Shown here: positions 15,726 to 24,099 of the stretch, one piece after another
Layout: each line of letters starts with the position of its first letter
How positions within the stretch are numbered: the stretch's first letter is position 1
DNA from: Streptomyces sp. Edi2
Lineage (GTDB): Bacteria > Actinomycetota > Actinomycetes > Streptomycetales > Streptomycetaceae
Direction of reading: 5' to 3'
Assembly (NCBI RefSeq): GCF_040253635.1
Contig: NZ_JBEJGX010000003.1
Location: 8,023,501 to 8,087,500, forward strand
DNA length: 64,000 nucleotides
Position numbers and translations under genes: made by a program
Notes under the pieces: model-generated
Databases searched by the model: none
Seen by the model: only the letters and a program-made list of their open reading frames with translations
What the model was told of the DNA's origin: nothing

Positions 15726-16918
15726 CCGTGCCCCAGATCTGGGCCGGAGTGGACATCGGCAAGGAACACCACCACTGTGTGGTGCTCGATGAGCGAGGAG
15801 ACCGCCTCCTCTCTCGCCGCGTCCTCAACGATGAGTCGGCCCTGCTGGAGCTGATCTCAGACGTCCTCGCACTGTCCGAGGACACCTTGTGGGCGGTGGA
15901 CATCAACCACGGTGGTGCCGCTCTGCTCATCGGCCTCCTGCTCAGCCACGATCAGCCGATGGTTTACATCACCGGCTTGGCCGTGCATCAGGCCTCGACC
16001 GCCTACCGCGGCCAGGGCAAGACGGACGAGAAGGACGCCTTCGTCATCGCCGACCAGGCCCGCATGCGCCAAGACCTCGGCTTCCTTCGCCCTGGCGATG
16101 AGATAGCCGTTGACCTGCGTACTCTGACAGCTCGACGCCTGGATCTGGTCAACGATCGGACCCGCCAGACCAACCGACTGCGTGCCCAACTGCTGGAGTT
16201 TTTCCCGGCTTTGGAGCGTGCACTGAATCTGAGCAAGAAGGGCCCGGTCGTCCTGCTGACCGGTTACCAGGTGCCGGCATCGATACGCCGCAGCGGAACC
16301 AAGCGGATCGGAACCTGGCTGAAGAACCGCAAGGTGAAGAACGCTGCAACGCTCGCCGAAACCATCGTTGAGGCGGCCAAGTGCCAGCACACCGCGCTTC
16401 CCGGTGAGACGCTCGCGGCCGCCATGGTGGCCCGGATCGCCAAAGGTGTATTGGTCATTGATGAGGAGATCGCCGAACTCGACGCGCTCATCGAGGCCCG
16501 CTTCCACGAGCACCGTCACGCCGCCGTAATCCGCAGTCTGCCCGGCATGGGCGCCCTTCTCGGCGCCGAGTTCATCGCCGCCACCGGCGGAGACATGGAC
16601 GCTTTTGGCACGGCCGACCGCCTGGCCTCCTTCGCCGGCCTATCACCCGTGCCACGGGACTCCGGCCGCGTCAGCGGGAACATGCGCCGTCCGCGCCGCT
16701 ATCACCGCGGCCTACTCCGAGCCTTCTACCTTTCCGCCATGGCCAGCCTGAGAACCTGCACCGCCTCGCAGGCCTACTACGGACGTAAGCGGAACGAGGG
16801 GAAGGGGCACAAACAGGCCTTGCTCGCTCTGGCCCGTCGACGAGCCAACGTCTTGTGGGCCATGATCCGCGACGGAGCGTGTTATGAGGTACTACCAACC
16901 GTCACGGCAGCCGCTTGA
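15722..16918 (+). CDS. IS110-family transposase
   Basis: A 398-residue DEDD recombinase. The N-terminal RuvC-like domain starts with WAGVDIGKEHHHCVVLD (first Asp) and continues with AVDINHGGA and KTDEKDAFVIADQAR, which carry further acidic residues. The C-terminal transposase-20 domain has SLPGMGALLGAEFIAATG and ASFAGLSPVPRDSGR, where a Ser acts in strand exchange. It appears full length and intact. GTG 15722 overlaps AGGTG; GTG 15728 is a close alternative. It is convergent with a second transposase 24 bp away. Confidence 0.95.
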   Translation: MTVPQIWAGVDIGKEHHHCVVLDERGDRLLSRRVLNDESALLELISDVLALSEDTLWAVDINHGGAALLIGLLLSHDQPMVYITGLAVHQASTAYRGQGKTDEKDAFVIADQARMRQDLGFLRPGDEIAVDLRTLTARRLDLVNDRTRQTNRLRAQLLEFFPALERALNLSKKGPVVLLTGYQVPASIRRSGTKRIGTWLKNRKVKNAATLAETIVEAAKCQHTALPGETLAAAMVARIAKGVLVIDEEIAELDALIEARFHEHRHAAVIRSLPGMGALLGAEFIAATGGDMDAFGTADRLASFAGLSPVPRDSGRVSGNMRRPRRYHRGLLRAFYLSAMASLRTCTASQAYYGRKRNEGKGHKQALLALARRRANVLWAMIRDGACYEVLPTVTAAA

Positions 16919-16942
16919 CATCGTCATTGGGAAGTTCTTTAT

Positions 16943-18415
16943 CTACCAAGATCTTCCAGGTCTGCCGATGGCCTTGAGGGTCTCGGGGCGTTTGACGGTT
17001 TTGCCGACGTCGTAGCGAGGTGCCCGGTGCTTGTTCTTGGCGCCGGGTGGACGTCCGGGGCCAGTGCCTGTGGGTTTGGGAACACGGGTCGGGCAGGCGA
17101 GGTGAGCGCGGATGTTCCTGAACCCCCGGCGGACCCGGGCCGGGGTGAGCCGGTTGAAGGTGGCGGGTTTCTCCCACGGGCGGCGGAGGTCCTCGGCGAG
17201 GGGCCTGGCGAGCCGGAGCTGGGTGTGGGCGACGACCAAGAGCCAGGTCCAGCGGTCCGCGGCCTCGGGCGTGCGAAGTTTCGGGGTGGTCCAGCCGAGG
17301 GTCTGTTTCGTGAAGCGGAAAGTGTGCTCCAGATCGAAGCGGCGCAGAAACGCCTGCCAGCAACGGTCCACATCGTTGGAGGCGGCGCGGGTCTTCGAAG
17401 ACCACAACCACACCGGCGGAGCATCCCGTTCCTTCGACAGGTGCTCGACTTTCAGGCGGATCAACGTGCCTTCCACCAAGGGGAGTTCACCCTCGTGGTC
17501 CAGCCATGCCGAGCGGTGGGTGAGCCGGGGGTGGACCCGGTCCCATGCCTGGGTTTCGGCCTTGCCGTAGTTGCTGGTGTCGGTGGCCGTGGTGATCGCG
17601 GGATCGGGCCAGGTCTCCGGCTTGGCGAAGCGGAACTCCGGACCGTGCTTGGGCGGCCGGCCGTTGACGCCGTGCGTCCGCGGTGGCTTCGGCAGTCGCA
17701 TGACGCGGTCGGAGCGGACTCGGCCGACCAGCTCGACGGGCAGATCGCGCAGGACCCAGGCCAGGCGGGTGACGTCGTAGCCGGCATCGCTGACGATCAC
17801 GATGTCCGGGTCCCCGGCCTGCCACTGGCCCGCGGTGATGAGCCGCTCGACGACTCCTCGGAGCTGGACGGCGGTGACAGCGGTCGCGTCGTCCACCGGT
17901 CCGAGCCGCACGGCGTCCAGGATCGCGGTCCAGGAGGTGGCGCCCGGCTCCAGCACGGCGACGAAGGAGTAGGGCCACCCCGGAATGAACTGCGAGGCCG
18001 ATTTCGCGCGACCGTAGACGTGGCAGAACAGCCGCTCCGCCGAGCACGGCGCGTCTGAACGAAGCCACGGCGACACATCGACCGCCAGCACCAGCCGCCC
18101 GCCATCGAACCGAGGCAGCGACAGCCCTGCCAGCACGGTCCGCAGCCGGTCCATGTTGATCCGGCCATGGTTCAAGCCGCCGTACATCGCTCCGTGCCCA
18201 CGCCGATGCTCGGGCAACAGCGTCAAGTCCACCGGGGACTTCACCGCCCCGTCTGCGCACAACACCGCGTCGGACAGCTCGAACAGTTCATCGCGCCGTG
18301 CGGTCAGACACTCGTAGAACTCACCCCGGAAGCGTGACGCCTCCGCCAACGCTTCCCTCCGGACAGCATCTGGCAGCAGACTCACCCTCACGGCCTTCGT
18401 CTTGGTCACGTGCAC
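16943..18415 (-). CDS. DDE transposase (IS701/IS4-like)
   Basis: A 490-residue DDE transposase of the type common in Streptomyces and often annotated IS701-like. The acidic triad is visible as VDVSPW (first Asp, about residue 114), VSDAGYD (second Asp, about residue 207) and FDLEHTFRF (Glu, in the Y-(2)-R-(3)-E-like region before KQTLGW). The C-terminus is basic (GRPPGAKNKHR). The start GTG 18415 lacks a clear ribosome site; a GTG two codons in is possible. It looks intact. The gene is convergent with the IS110 transposase. Confidence 0.9.
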   Translation of the reverse strand: MHVTKTKAVRVSLLPDAVRREALAEASRFRGEFYECLTARRDELFELSDAVLCADGAVKSPVDLTLLPEHRRGHGAMYGGLNHGRINMDRLRTVLAGLSLPRFDGGRLVLAVDVSPWLRSDAPCSAERLFCHVYGRAKSASQFIPGWPYSFVAVLEPGATSWTAILDAVRLGPVDDATAVTAVQLRGVVERLITAGQWQAGDPDIVIVSDAGYDVTRLAWVLRDLPVELVGRVRSDRVMRLPKPPRTHGVNGRPPKHGPEFRFAKPETWPDPAITTATDTSNYGKAETQAWDRVHPRLTHRSAWLDHEGELPLVEGTLIRLKVEHLSKERDAPPVWLWSSKTRAASNDVDRCWQAFLRRFDLEHTFRFTKQTLGWTTPKLRTPEAADRWTWLLVVAHTQLRLARPLAEDLRRPWEKPATFNRLTPARVRRGFRNIRAHLACPTRVPKPTGTGPGRPPGAKNKHRAPRYDVGKTVKRPETLKAIGRPGRSW

Positions 18416-18447
18416 CTTGGTCGGAGCACATGATCAGACGAAGGCCG
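18391..18447. repeat. 12-bp inverted repeat over the transposase start
   Basis: CGGCCTTCGTCT (18391-18402) and its exact complement (18436-18447) flank the start codon of the DDE transposase. This could be a hairpin that limits translation or part of the element's end. Confidence 0.6.
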
Positions 18448-18613
18448 CCTCCACGTCCGGTGAATCCCCAGGTGAGCGACTCAGTTCGAGATGCCGTTCG
18501 AGGCCGAAATGGCCCGCCTCATCCGATGTGTGGTGGACATGACGAGCTGGCAGGATTACCCGAAAGGCGCTGAGGCAGGTGACGTAGGGTGCCGCCAACC
18601 AACCGGGGGCAGC

Positions 18614-19093
18614 ATGAAGCAGCAGGCATCGACAGGTCCGCTTGCCCAAGGGGAAGGGCGACCGAGTCACCTGTCGCGACGGGTGCTGTTCGTCGTGACG
18701 GTGTACGTCATCTGTTTCCTCTGGGGGACCGCCATGCACCTCGTGGACCTGGCAGGTGGCGGTCACCACAGCTATGCCTCTGCTGCACCGGCTCCCATCC
18801 GGGTCTACTTCGTCGCCCTGGTCCTGCTCGACCCTCTGGTGGCCGTTCTGCTGACACGACTCCGGCCCATCGCTGTGATTGCGGCTTGCGCGGTCATGAC
18901 CGTGGACGTGTCCGCCAACTACTACGTCAACTGGCCGCAGATCTCACAACACCCTGACTACCTGCTCCGGCCCCTCGGGCTGCTGCCATTCACCCTGTTC
19001 GCGCTCTTCGTCGCCCTGACCGCGTCGCCCCTCTACCAGCACCTGGCCCGCATTGCCGGAGCACGGAAGCCGATAAGTGACAACGCCGGTTGA
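18614..19093 (+). CDS. Small four-helix membrane protein of unknown function
   Basis: A 159-residue protein with a polar N-terminus of about 22 residues and four predicted membrane helices (about 24-45, 65-85, 87-107 and 120-145). ATG 18614 was chosen because GGGGG precedes it and the hydrophobic region starts soon after; an ATG at 18491 would add 41 residues with no membrane character. I recognise no family. It sits next to the transposase and may be accessory cargo of the mobile patch or an old resident gene. Confidence 0.7.
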   Translation: MKQQASTGPLAQGEGRPSHLSRRVLFVVTVYVICFLWGTAMHLVDLAGGGHHSYASAAPAPIRVYFVALVLLDPLVAVLLTRLRPIAVIAACAVMTVDVSANYYVNWPQISQHPDYLLRPLGLLPFTLFALFVALTASPLYQHLARIAGARKPISDNAG

Positions 19094-19376
19094 TGCAGTC
19101 CGCTCCATCCTCACCACGAGCGACAACACCTCGCCTGGCAGCGAACTCAACAGGTCCCGTCCCGCGAGAAGAGGGAACACTCGTTGCCACGGGGTGTGGA
19201 AGATAAAGAACAAGTTGAGTACATGTGCGTGAAGCGGATGTATGACGGTTTGGCCCTCCATGCCGTGGTGGACGACGAGGACGGGCGCCGGCCCGGCCGG
19301 GCGGAGAGCGGACGAGCGAGCAAGGCCGAGGTGACGCTCCCCGGGGCATCGGCCCTGCCGTGTCCGGCCCGGCCGC

Positions 19377-19829
19377 TCAGTCGAAGGTGCCGGCCAGGTG
19401 GGCGTTGCGGGCTCTGATGAGGTGGGGCATGTACCGGCTCAGGAGGACTCTGTCGACGATGCGACCGACAGGCCCCAGGGGCGAGGCGAAGTCGATGACG
19501 TCTCTCATCACGGTGCCACCGGCGCCGTCCGGCTCGAAGTGGTGGGCGTGATGCCATCGCTTGAAAGGCCCGGACTCCTGCTCGTCCACGAATCGTCGGG
19601 GCCGGTCGTATGCGGTGATGCGGGCCTTGAGCCGCCAGGTCAGGCCGAAATGCCGAGCCTGGAAGGTCACCGTGTCACCGAGCGACAGCTCGCCCCGGGT
19701 CCTGCCGTCCACCGCTCGCTCCGACGACGAGGACATCGAGCGGGTATGCGCCTGGACATCCAGGCATACCGCGAACACTTGGTCCGGGGGTGCGGCAACG
19801 GCTGTCACGACCTCGAAAATCGGCACCAT
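19377..19829 (-). CDS. SRPBCC-family (START/Bet v1-like) ligand-binding protein
   Basis: A 150-residue single-domain protein. It begins with the usual opening strand (VPIFEVVTAVAAPPDQVFAVCLDV), followed by DTVTFQARHFGLTWRLKARIT and RWHHAHHFEPDGAGGTVMRDVIDFASPLG. This is the polyketide-cyclase/dehydrase or CoxG-type pattern in which a helix-grip fold encloses a hydrophobic ligand. The His-rich stretch is typical of the subfamily whose members are annotated only as SRPBCC proteins. ATG 19829 is the first start. The ligand is unknown and no neighbour explains it. Confidence 0.85.
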   Translation of the reverse strand: MVPIFEVVTAVAAPPDQVFAVCLDVQAHTRSMSSSSERAVDGRTRGELSLGDTVTFQARHFGLTWRLKARITAYDRPRRFVDEQESGPFKRWHHAHHFEPDGAGGTVMRDVIDFASPLGPVGRIVDRVLLSRYMPHLIRARNAHLAGTFD

Positions 19830-19901
19830 CTCACCCTAGGCGCACTGCTCTTGGCCAAGGAGGCGGGCCCGTCGTTGCAGGCGATGCCGAGGGTTTGGAT
19901 G

Positions 19902-19929
19902 CGGCGCCCCTCCGCGCGCAGGGGCGCCG
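19902..19929 (-). terminator. Hairpin between the regulator and SRPBCC genes
   Basis: A perfect 10-bp stem (CGGCGCCCCT at 19902-19911 with its complement at 19920-19929) and an 8-nt loop. It lies 112 bp downstream of the DeoR regulator stop and would end its transcript. Confidence 0.45.
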
Positions 19930-20040
19930 TCCGCGCTGCTGGACAGGGCGGTTCAGAGTTCACGGCGTGGCCCCGTCCTTGCCGGCCCCACCCGCTGAGT
20001 CCGCGGACACCTCTACCCCGCTTGAATTCAACGACCCGTA

Positions 20041-20823
20041 TCAGCCCCGGGCCGGTACCACCAGCACCTCGGTGCCGGCCGTCCGGATGTTCCGTACCTG
20101 GTCCGGCGGGAGTCCGTCGTCGACGATCAGGAGGTCGAAGTCGGTCAGGGGGGCCAGGGCGTAGAGGCCGCCCTTGGTGAACTTGGTGTGGTCGGCGACC
20201 AGGATGCGGCGGCCGGCGCTTTCCATCATGGCTCGCTTGACCTGCACGGTCTCCGGTGAGGTGTGGTAGCAGCGGCCGTTGGTGACGGCCGTGGTGGACA
20301 TGAACAGCACATCGGCGCGGAAGGCCCGTACCGCCTCCGCGGTGTGCGGGCCCATGAAGGCGTCGTACGCCGGGAAGTACGCGCCGCCCAGCGTGATCAG
20401 TGAGATGCCGGGCTCCTTGGCGAGGGTGGTGATGGCGGGCAGGGAGTTGGTGATCACCGTCAGCGGGGTGTGCCCGGCGACCTGGTGGGCCAGCAGCAGG
20501 CACGTCGTGCTGTCGTCGAGCAGCACCGACTGCCCGGGGACCAGCAGGGTGGCGGCGGCCCGCGCCAGCTGCTGCTTGGTCTGCGCCATGGTGGCCATCC
20601 GCTCCGCGACGCTGCCGTGGAACTGTGCCGACGGCAGCCCCGTCGCGCCCCCGCGGACCTTGCGGAGCCAGCCCTGCGCCTGCAGGGCGTCCAGATCGCG
20701 GTGCGCGGTCATCAGGCTGACGTCGAACTGTTCGGCGAGGTCCGCGGTGCGGACGAAACCGCGGGCGATGACGGCGTCCCGCATCCGGCGGCGCCGTTCC
20801 TCCTGGGCCTCGACCCGGTCCAT
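20041..20823 (-). CDS. DeoR/GlpR-family transcriptional regulator
   Basis: A 260-residue repressor-type regulator. The N-terminal DeoR helix-turn-helix shows as RTADLAEQFDVSLMTAHRDLD with the wing GWLRKVRGGA. The C-terminal sugar-phosphate sensor domain has the DDSTTCLLLA, ITNSL and DHTKF segments found in the DeoR effector fold. ATG 20823 with AAAGGGAAC upstream was preferred over ATG 20913, whose extra 30 residues are low-complexity. It is divergent from the sugar/polyol operon and is expected to repress it until a phosphorylated intermediate made by the operon kinases accumulates. Confidence 0.9.
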   Translation of the reverse strand: MDRVEAQEERRRRMRDAVIARGFVRTADLAEQFDVSLMTAHRDLDALQAQGWLRKVRGGATGLPSAQFHGSVAERMATMAQTKQQLARAAATLLVPGQSVLLDDSTTCLLLAHQVAGHTPLTVITNSLPAITTLAKEPGISLITLGGAYFPAYDAFMGPHTAEAVRAFRADVLFMSTTAVTNGRCYHTSPETVQVKRAMMESAGRRILVADHTKFTKGGLYALAPLTDFDLLIVDDGLPPDQVRNIRTAGTEVLVVPARG

Positions 20824-21197
20824 GGCTCTGTTCCCTTTCGTTCCCGTGCGGCGGGGCCCGTGCGGGAAGGGGTTCGTGCGGCGGAGTCCGTACGGCGGGG
20901 TGGGTGCCGCCACCGCGCCGAGCCGACTCCGCTGCGCAGGACTCCGCCGAGCCGGCTCCGCTGCACCGGCCCTGCCGCACCCGCTCCGCCGCGTGAATTC
21001 GCCGCGTTATGTTCGCACGGACTTCACATGGCGCGCGCGGTGAAGGCGGCGGCCACATGCGGGTTCCGGTACGACACAACATGGCAGGTCGCGGCCCGGA
21101 TGCGAAGATTCCGGCGGCCATTGACGCCCGTTTCCGCCCGGCGGTTCCATCGCTGCGTTCACCCCTCCTGCCCCGCCGCCGCAGAAAGGGAGCTTCG
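20824..21197. other. Divergent intergenic region controlling the sugar operon
   Basis: 374 bp between the DeoR regulator and the permease. It should hold both promoters and the operator. An imperfect duplication (GCCGAGCCGACTCCGCTGCG / GCCGAGCCGGCTCCGCTGCA) lies near 20926-20975, and a less GC-rich stretch (TTATGTTCGCACGGAC) near 21007 is the best place for a permease promoter. No gene is seen. Confidence 0.5.
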
Positions 21198-22523
21198 ATG
21201 ACGAACTCTCCTCCGCGTTCGCTGATCACACGCATGGGTATCCCGCCGACGCTCGCCTGGGGATACCTCGGACTCCTCCTCTTCATGATCGGAGACGGGG
21301 TCGAGTCCGGCTATCTGTCGCCCTACCTCGCCGACCAGGGCATCCCCGAGCCCCGGGTCGCGCTGCTGTTCACCGTCTACGGGGTCGCGGCGGGCCTCGC
21401 CGCCTGGCTTTCCGGCGTGCTGTCCGAGCTGTGGGGGCCGCGCCGCGTCATGTGGGCGGGCCTGGGCATCTGGGGCGCCTTCCAGTTGCTCTTCCTGCTG
21501 GCCGCCGTTCCGCTGACCAGCTACCCGATGATGATGCTCGCCTACGGGCTGCGCGGGCTGGGGTATCCGCTGTTCGCGTACGGGTTCCTGGTCTGGGTCG
21601 CGGGGGTGACGCCGCGCGCCCGGCTCGGTACGGCGATGGGGTGGTTCTGGTTCGCCTTCACCGGCGGCCTGCCCACGCTCGGCTCGCTGGTCGCCGGCGG
21701 ACTCATCCCGCACATCGGTGCCTACGCCACGCTGTGGGCCGCGCTGGTGCTGGTGGCCGCGGGCGGGCTGACCGCGCTGCTGCTGGTGCGGGACGACCAC
21801 GGCGCACGGCGGCCCCGCGGGGCGGGGAAGGGACCGGTGGCCACCCTGGTCGGCAGCGTCACGATCCTGTGGCGCAACCCCAGGGTCGGGGCCGGCTCGG
21901 TGGTCCGGGTGATCAATACGGCCTCGCAGTTCGGCTTCTTCGTGATCATGCCGATCCACTTCACCCGGACGGTCGGCTTCAGCCTCACCCAGTGGCTGCA
22001 TCTGCTCAGCGCCATGTTCGCCACCAATATCTTCGCCAACCTGCTGTTCGGCGTGCTCGGCGACCGGTTCGGCTGGCGCCGCACCATCGCCTGGTTCGGC
22101 GGCGCCGGCTGCACGCTCAGCACCCTGCTGCTCTTCTACGTCCCGGACGCGGCGGGCCCGAACTTCCCGCTCGCCCTCCTGGTCGCCGCCTTCTACGGCG
22201 CTACGCTGGCAGGTTATGTACCGCTGTCGGCGCTGGTGCCCACCCTGGAGCCGAAGCACCAGGGGCAGGCGCTGGCCGCCCTCAACCTGGGCGCGGGAGC
22301 CAGCACCTTCGTCGGCCCGGCCGTCGTCGCGGCCTTCGTCGGGCCGCTCGGCGTCGAAGGGGTGGTCTGGATCTTCGCGGGGATGTACGCCGTGAGCTGT
22401 GTGCTCGCCCATTTCCTGAAGCTGCCGGACGAGCCGGGTGCGGCGGCTGCGGGCGACGCCGCCATACGGCGCGGCGAGGCCCCGGAGGACACCGCGGCCG
22501 GCGCCGCCCCGTCCCCGGCGTGA
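21198..22523 (+). CDS. MFS transporter, sugar/polyol permease type
   Basis: A 441-residue major facilitator with about 12 membrane helices. A DGVESGYLSPYLAD motif follows helix 1 and a LWGPRR motif lies in the helix 2-3 loop (motif A). A second FGWRRT copy follows helix 8 (GVLGDRFGWRRT). This pattern is that of the RbtT/DalT polyol and alpha-ketoglutarate-type permeases. ATG 21198 has AAAGGGAG 7 bases upstream. It is the first gene of an operon with two FGGY kinases, a phosphatase and a hydroxyacid dehydrogenase, so it very likely imports their substrate. The true substrate (pentitol, tetritol, sugar acid) cannot be read. Confidence 0.88.
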   Translation: MTNSPPRSLITRMGIPPTLAWGYLGLLLFMIGDGVESGYLSPYLADQGIPEPRVALLFTVYGVAAGLAAWLSGVLSELWGPRRVMWAGLGIWGAFQLLFLLAAVPLTSYPMMMLAYGLRGLGYPLFAYGFLVWVAGVTPRARLGTAMGWFWFAFTGGLPTLGSLVAGGLIPHIGAYATLWAALVLVAAGGLTALLLVRDDHGARRPRGAGKGPVATLVGSVTILWRNPRVGAGSVVRVINTASQFGFFVIMPIHFTRTVGFSLTQWLHLLSAMFATNIFANLLFGVLGDRFGWRRTIAWFGGAGCTLSTLLLFYVPDAAGPNFPLALLVAAFYGATLAGYVPLSALVPTLEPKHQGQALAALNLGAGASTFVGPAVVAAFVGPLGVEGVVWIFAGMYAVSCVLAHFLKLPDEPGAAAAGDAAIRRGEAPEDTAAGAAPSPA

Positions 22524-22536
22524 GAGGACCCCACTG

Positions 22537-24099
22537 ATGTCCGTACTGACCATCGATGTCGGCACCACGGTGATCAAGTCCGTGGTCTTCGACGACCAGG
22601 GCACCGAGATCGCCGTCGCCCGCCGGGCCACCGAGGTCCTGCGCCCGCACCCCGGCTGGGCGGAACAGGACATGGACGCGGTCTGGGACGCCGTCGTCCA
22701 CACCGTCCGCACGGTCCTCGACGGGCTGGCCGACCCGGTCTGGCTGGTGTCGTTCACCGCCCAGGGCGACGGCGCCTGGCTCGTCGACGATCGTGGCCGG
22801 CCCACCGGGCCTGCCCTCCTGTGGTCCGACGGCCGGGCCGGGGACCTGCTCACCGGCTGGCAGCGCGGCGGCGTCCTGGAGGCGGCCTTCCGCCGCAACG
22901 GCTCGCTGACCTGCGCGGGGATGCCCAACGCCCTCTTCAGCTGGCTCGCCGCACACGACCCGGACCGGCTGGCCCGCTCCGCCACCTCGCTCACCGCGGC
23001 CGGCTGGCTCTTCCTGCGCTTCACCGGCGTGTGCGCCAGCGATGAGTCCGACGCCTCCGCGCCGTTCCTCGACCACGCCACCGGTGACTACGACCCTTAC
23101 ATCCTGGAGCTGTTCGGCCTCGGGGAGTACGAGCGGCTGCTGCCCACCGTCCTCGGGGAGTCGCAGCGGATCGCCGAGATCACCGGCGCGGCGGCGGACG
23201 AACTGGGGCTGCCGGCCGGGCTCCCGGTCGTGATGTCCCCCTACGACATCGCCGCCACCGCCCGCGGCGTCGGCGTCGTCAACCCCGGCCAGGCCTGCAG
23301 CATCCTCGGCACCACCCTGTGCACCGAGATCGTCCGGACCGACGTCGACACCAGCGGCGAACCGTCCGGAATCCATATCGCCTACCGGGGCCGCGAGCGG
23401 GTGCTGCGTGCCTTCCCCACGCTCAACGGCGCCGAGGTGCTCGGCTGGGCGGCCCGGCTGCTGCATCTGCCGGGGCCGCCGGAGCTGGCACAGCTGGCCT
23501 TCGAGTCGGAGCCGGGCGCCCGCGGGCTGATGTTCCTGCCGTACCTCTCGCCGGCCGGGGAGCGGGCCCCCTTCCTCGACCCGGGCGCCCGCGGCACCTT
23601 CTGGGGCCTGTCCCTGGAACACACTCCCGCCGATCTCGCACGCGCCGTCTTCGACGGGCTCTCGCTGGTCCTGCGGGACTCGCTGGCCGCCGCCCGTACG
23701 GACGTCAGCGAGCTGCGGCTGTGCGGCGGCGGAGCCAACAGCGACGCCTGGTGTGCGCTGATCGCCGATGCCACGGGCGTGCCCACCGCCCGCTCCGGCG
23801 ACACCGAACTCGGCGCCAAGGGCGCCTTCCTCACCGGCCTGGTCCGCACCGGCGCCGAGACCAGCATGCACAGCGCCGCCGCCAAGTACGTCCGGATGCA
23901 GCGCGGTTGGGAGCCCGACCCGGAGCGCACGGAGTTCTATGCCGCGCTGTACGAGGACTTCCTCGGGTGGCGGGCGCACGCCCGGGAGGCCGGCTGGCGG
24001 GGCGGCGCGGTCTGGCGGGGGAACTCCCGCCGCCGGGCCGAGGCCCCCGGCCGGCCGACCGAGACCACCGGCACCACCCCTGGAGACCCCCGTGACTGA
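22537..24099 (+). CDS. FGGY-family carbohydrate kinase (first of two)
   Basis: A 520-residue kinase of the FGGY type. It opens with TIDVGTTVIKSVVFDDQG (phosphate-1 loop). It has SFTAQGDGAWLVDDRGRP at about residues 70-90, YDIAATARGVGVVNPGQ with ILGTT (about 230-260) in the second phosphate loop region, and LCGGGANSDAWCALIAD (about 398-415), the adenosine motif. It resembles xylulose/erythrulose-type kinases. ATG 22537 follows GAGAGGA. The stop overlaps the start of the second kinase by 8 bp. The 45-residue C-terminal tail is rich in Arg and Pro and lies outside the fold. Confidence 0.9.
   Translation: MSVLTIDVGTTVIKSVVFDDQGTEIAVARRATEVLRPHPGWAEQDMDAVWDAVVHTVRTVLDGLADPVWLVSFTAQGDGAWLVDDRGRPTGPALLWSDGRAGDLLTGWQRGGVLEAAFRRNGSLTCAGMPNALFSWLAAHDPDRLARSATSLTAAGWLFLRFTGVCASDESDASAPFLDHATGDYDPYILELFGLGEYERLLPTVLGESQRIAEITGAAADELGLPAGLPVVMSPYDIAATARGVGVVNPGQACSILGTTLCTEIVRTDVDTSGEPSGIHIAYRGRERVLRAFPTLNGAEVLGWAARLLHLPGPPELAQLAFESEPGARGLMFLPYLSPAGERAPFLDPGARGTFWGLSLEHTPADLARAVFDGLSLVLRDSLAAARTDVSELRLCGGGANSDAWCALIADATGVPTARSGDTELGAKGAFLTGLVRTGAETSMHSAAAKYVRMQRGWEPDPERTEFYAALYEDFLGWRAHAREAGWRGGAVWRGNSRRRAEAPGRPTETTGTTPGDPRD

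Larger units (their letters stand above)
15541..16942 (+). mobile_element. IS110-family insertion sequence (ends approximate)
   Basis: It includes the DEDD transposase and its non-coding left flank. The left edge is placed where the interrupted gene loses protein-like sequence, and the right edge before the next transposase stop. IS110 elements usually lack terminal inverted repeats, so the ends cannot be fixed by eye. Confidence 0.55.
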
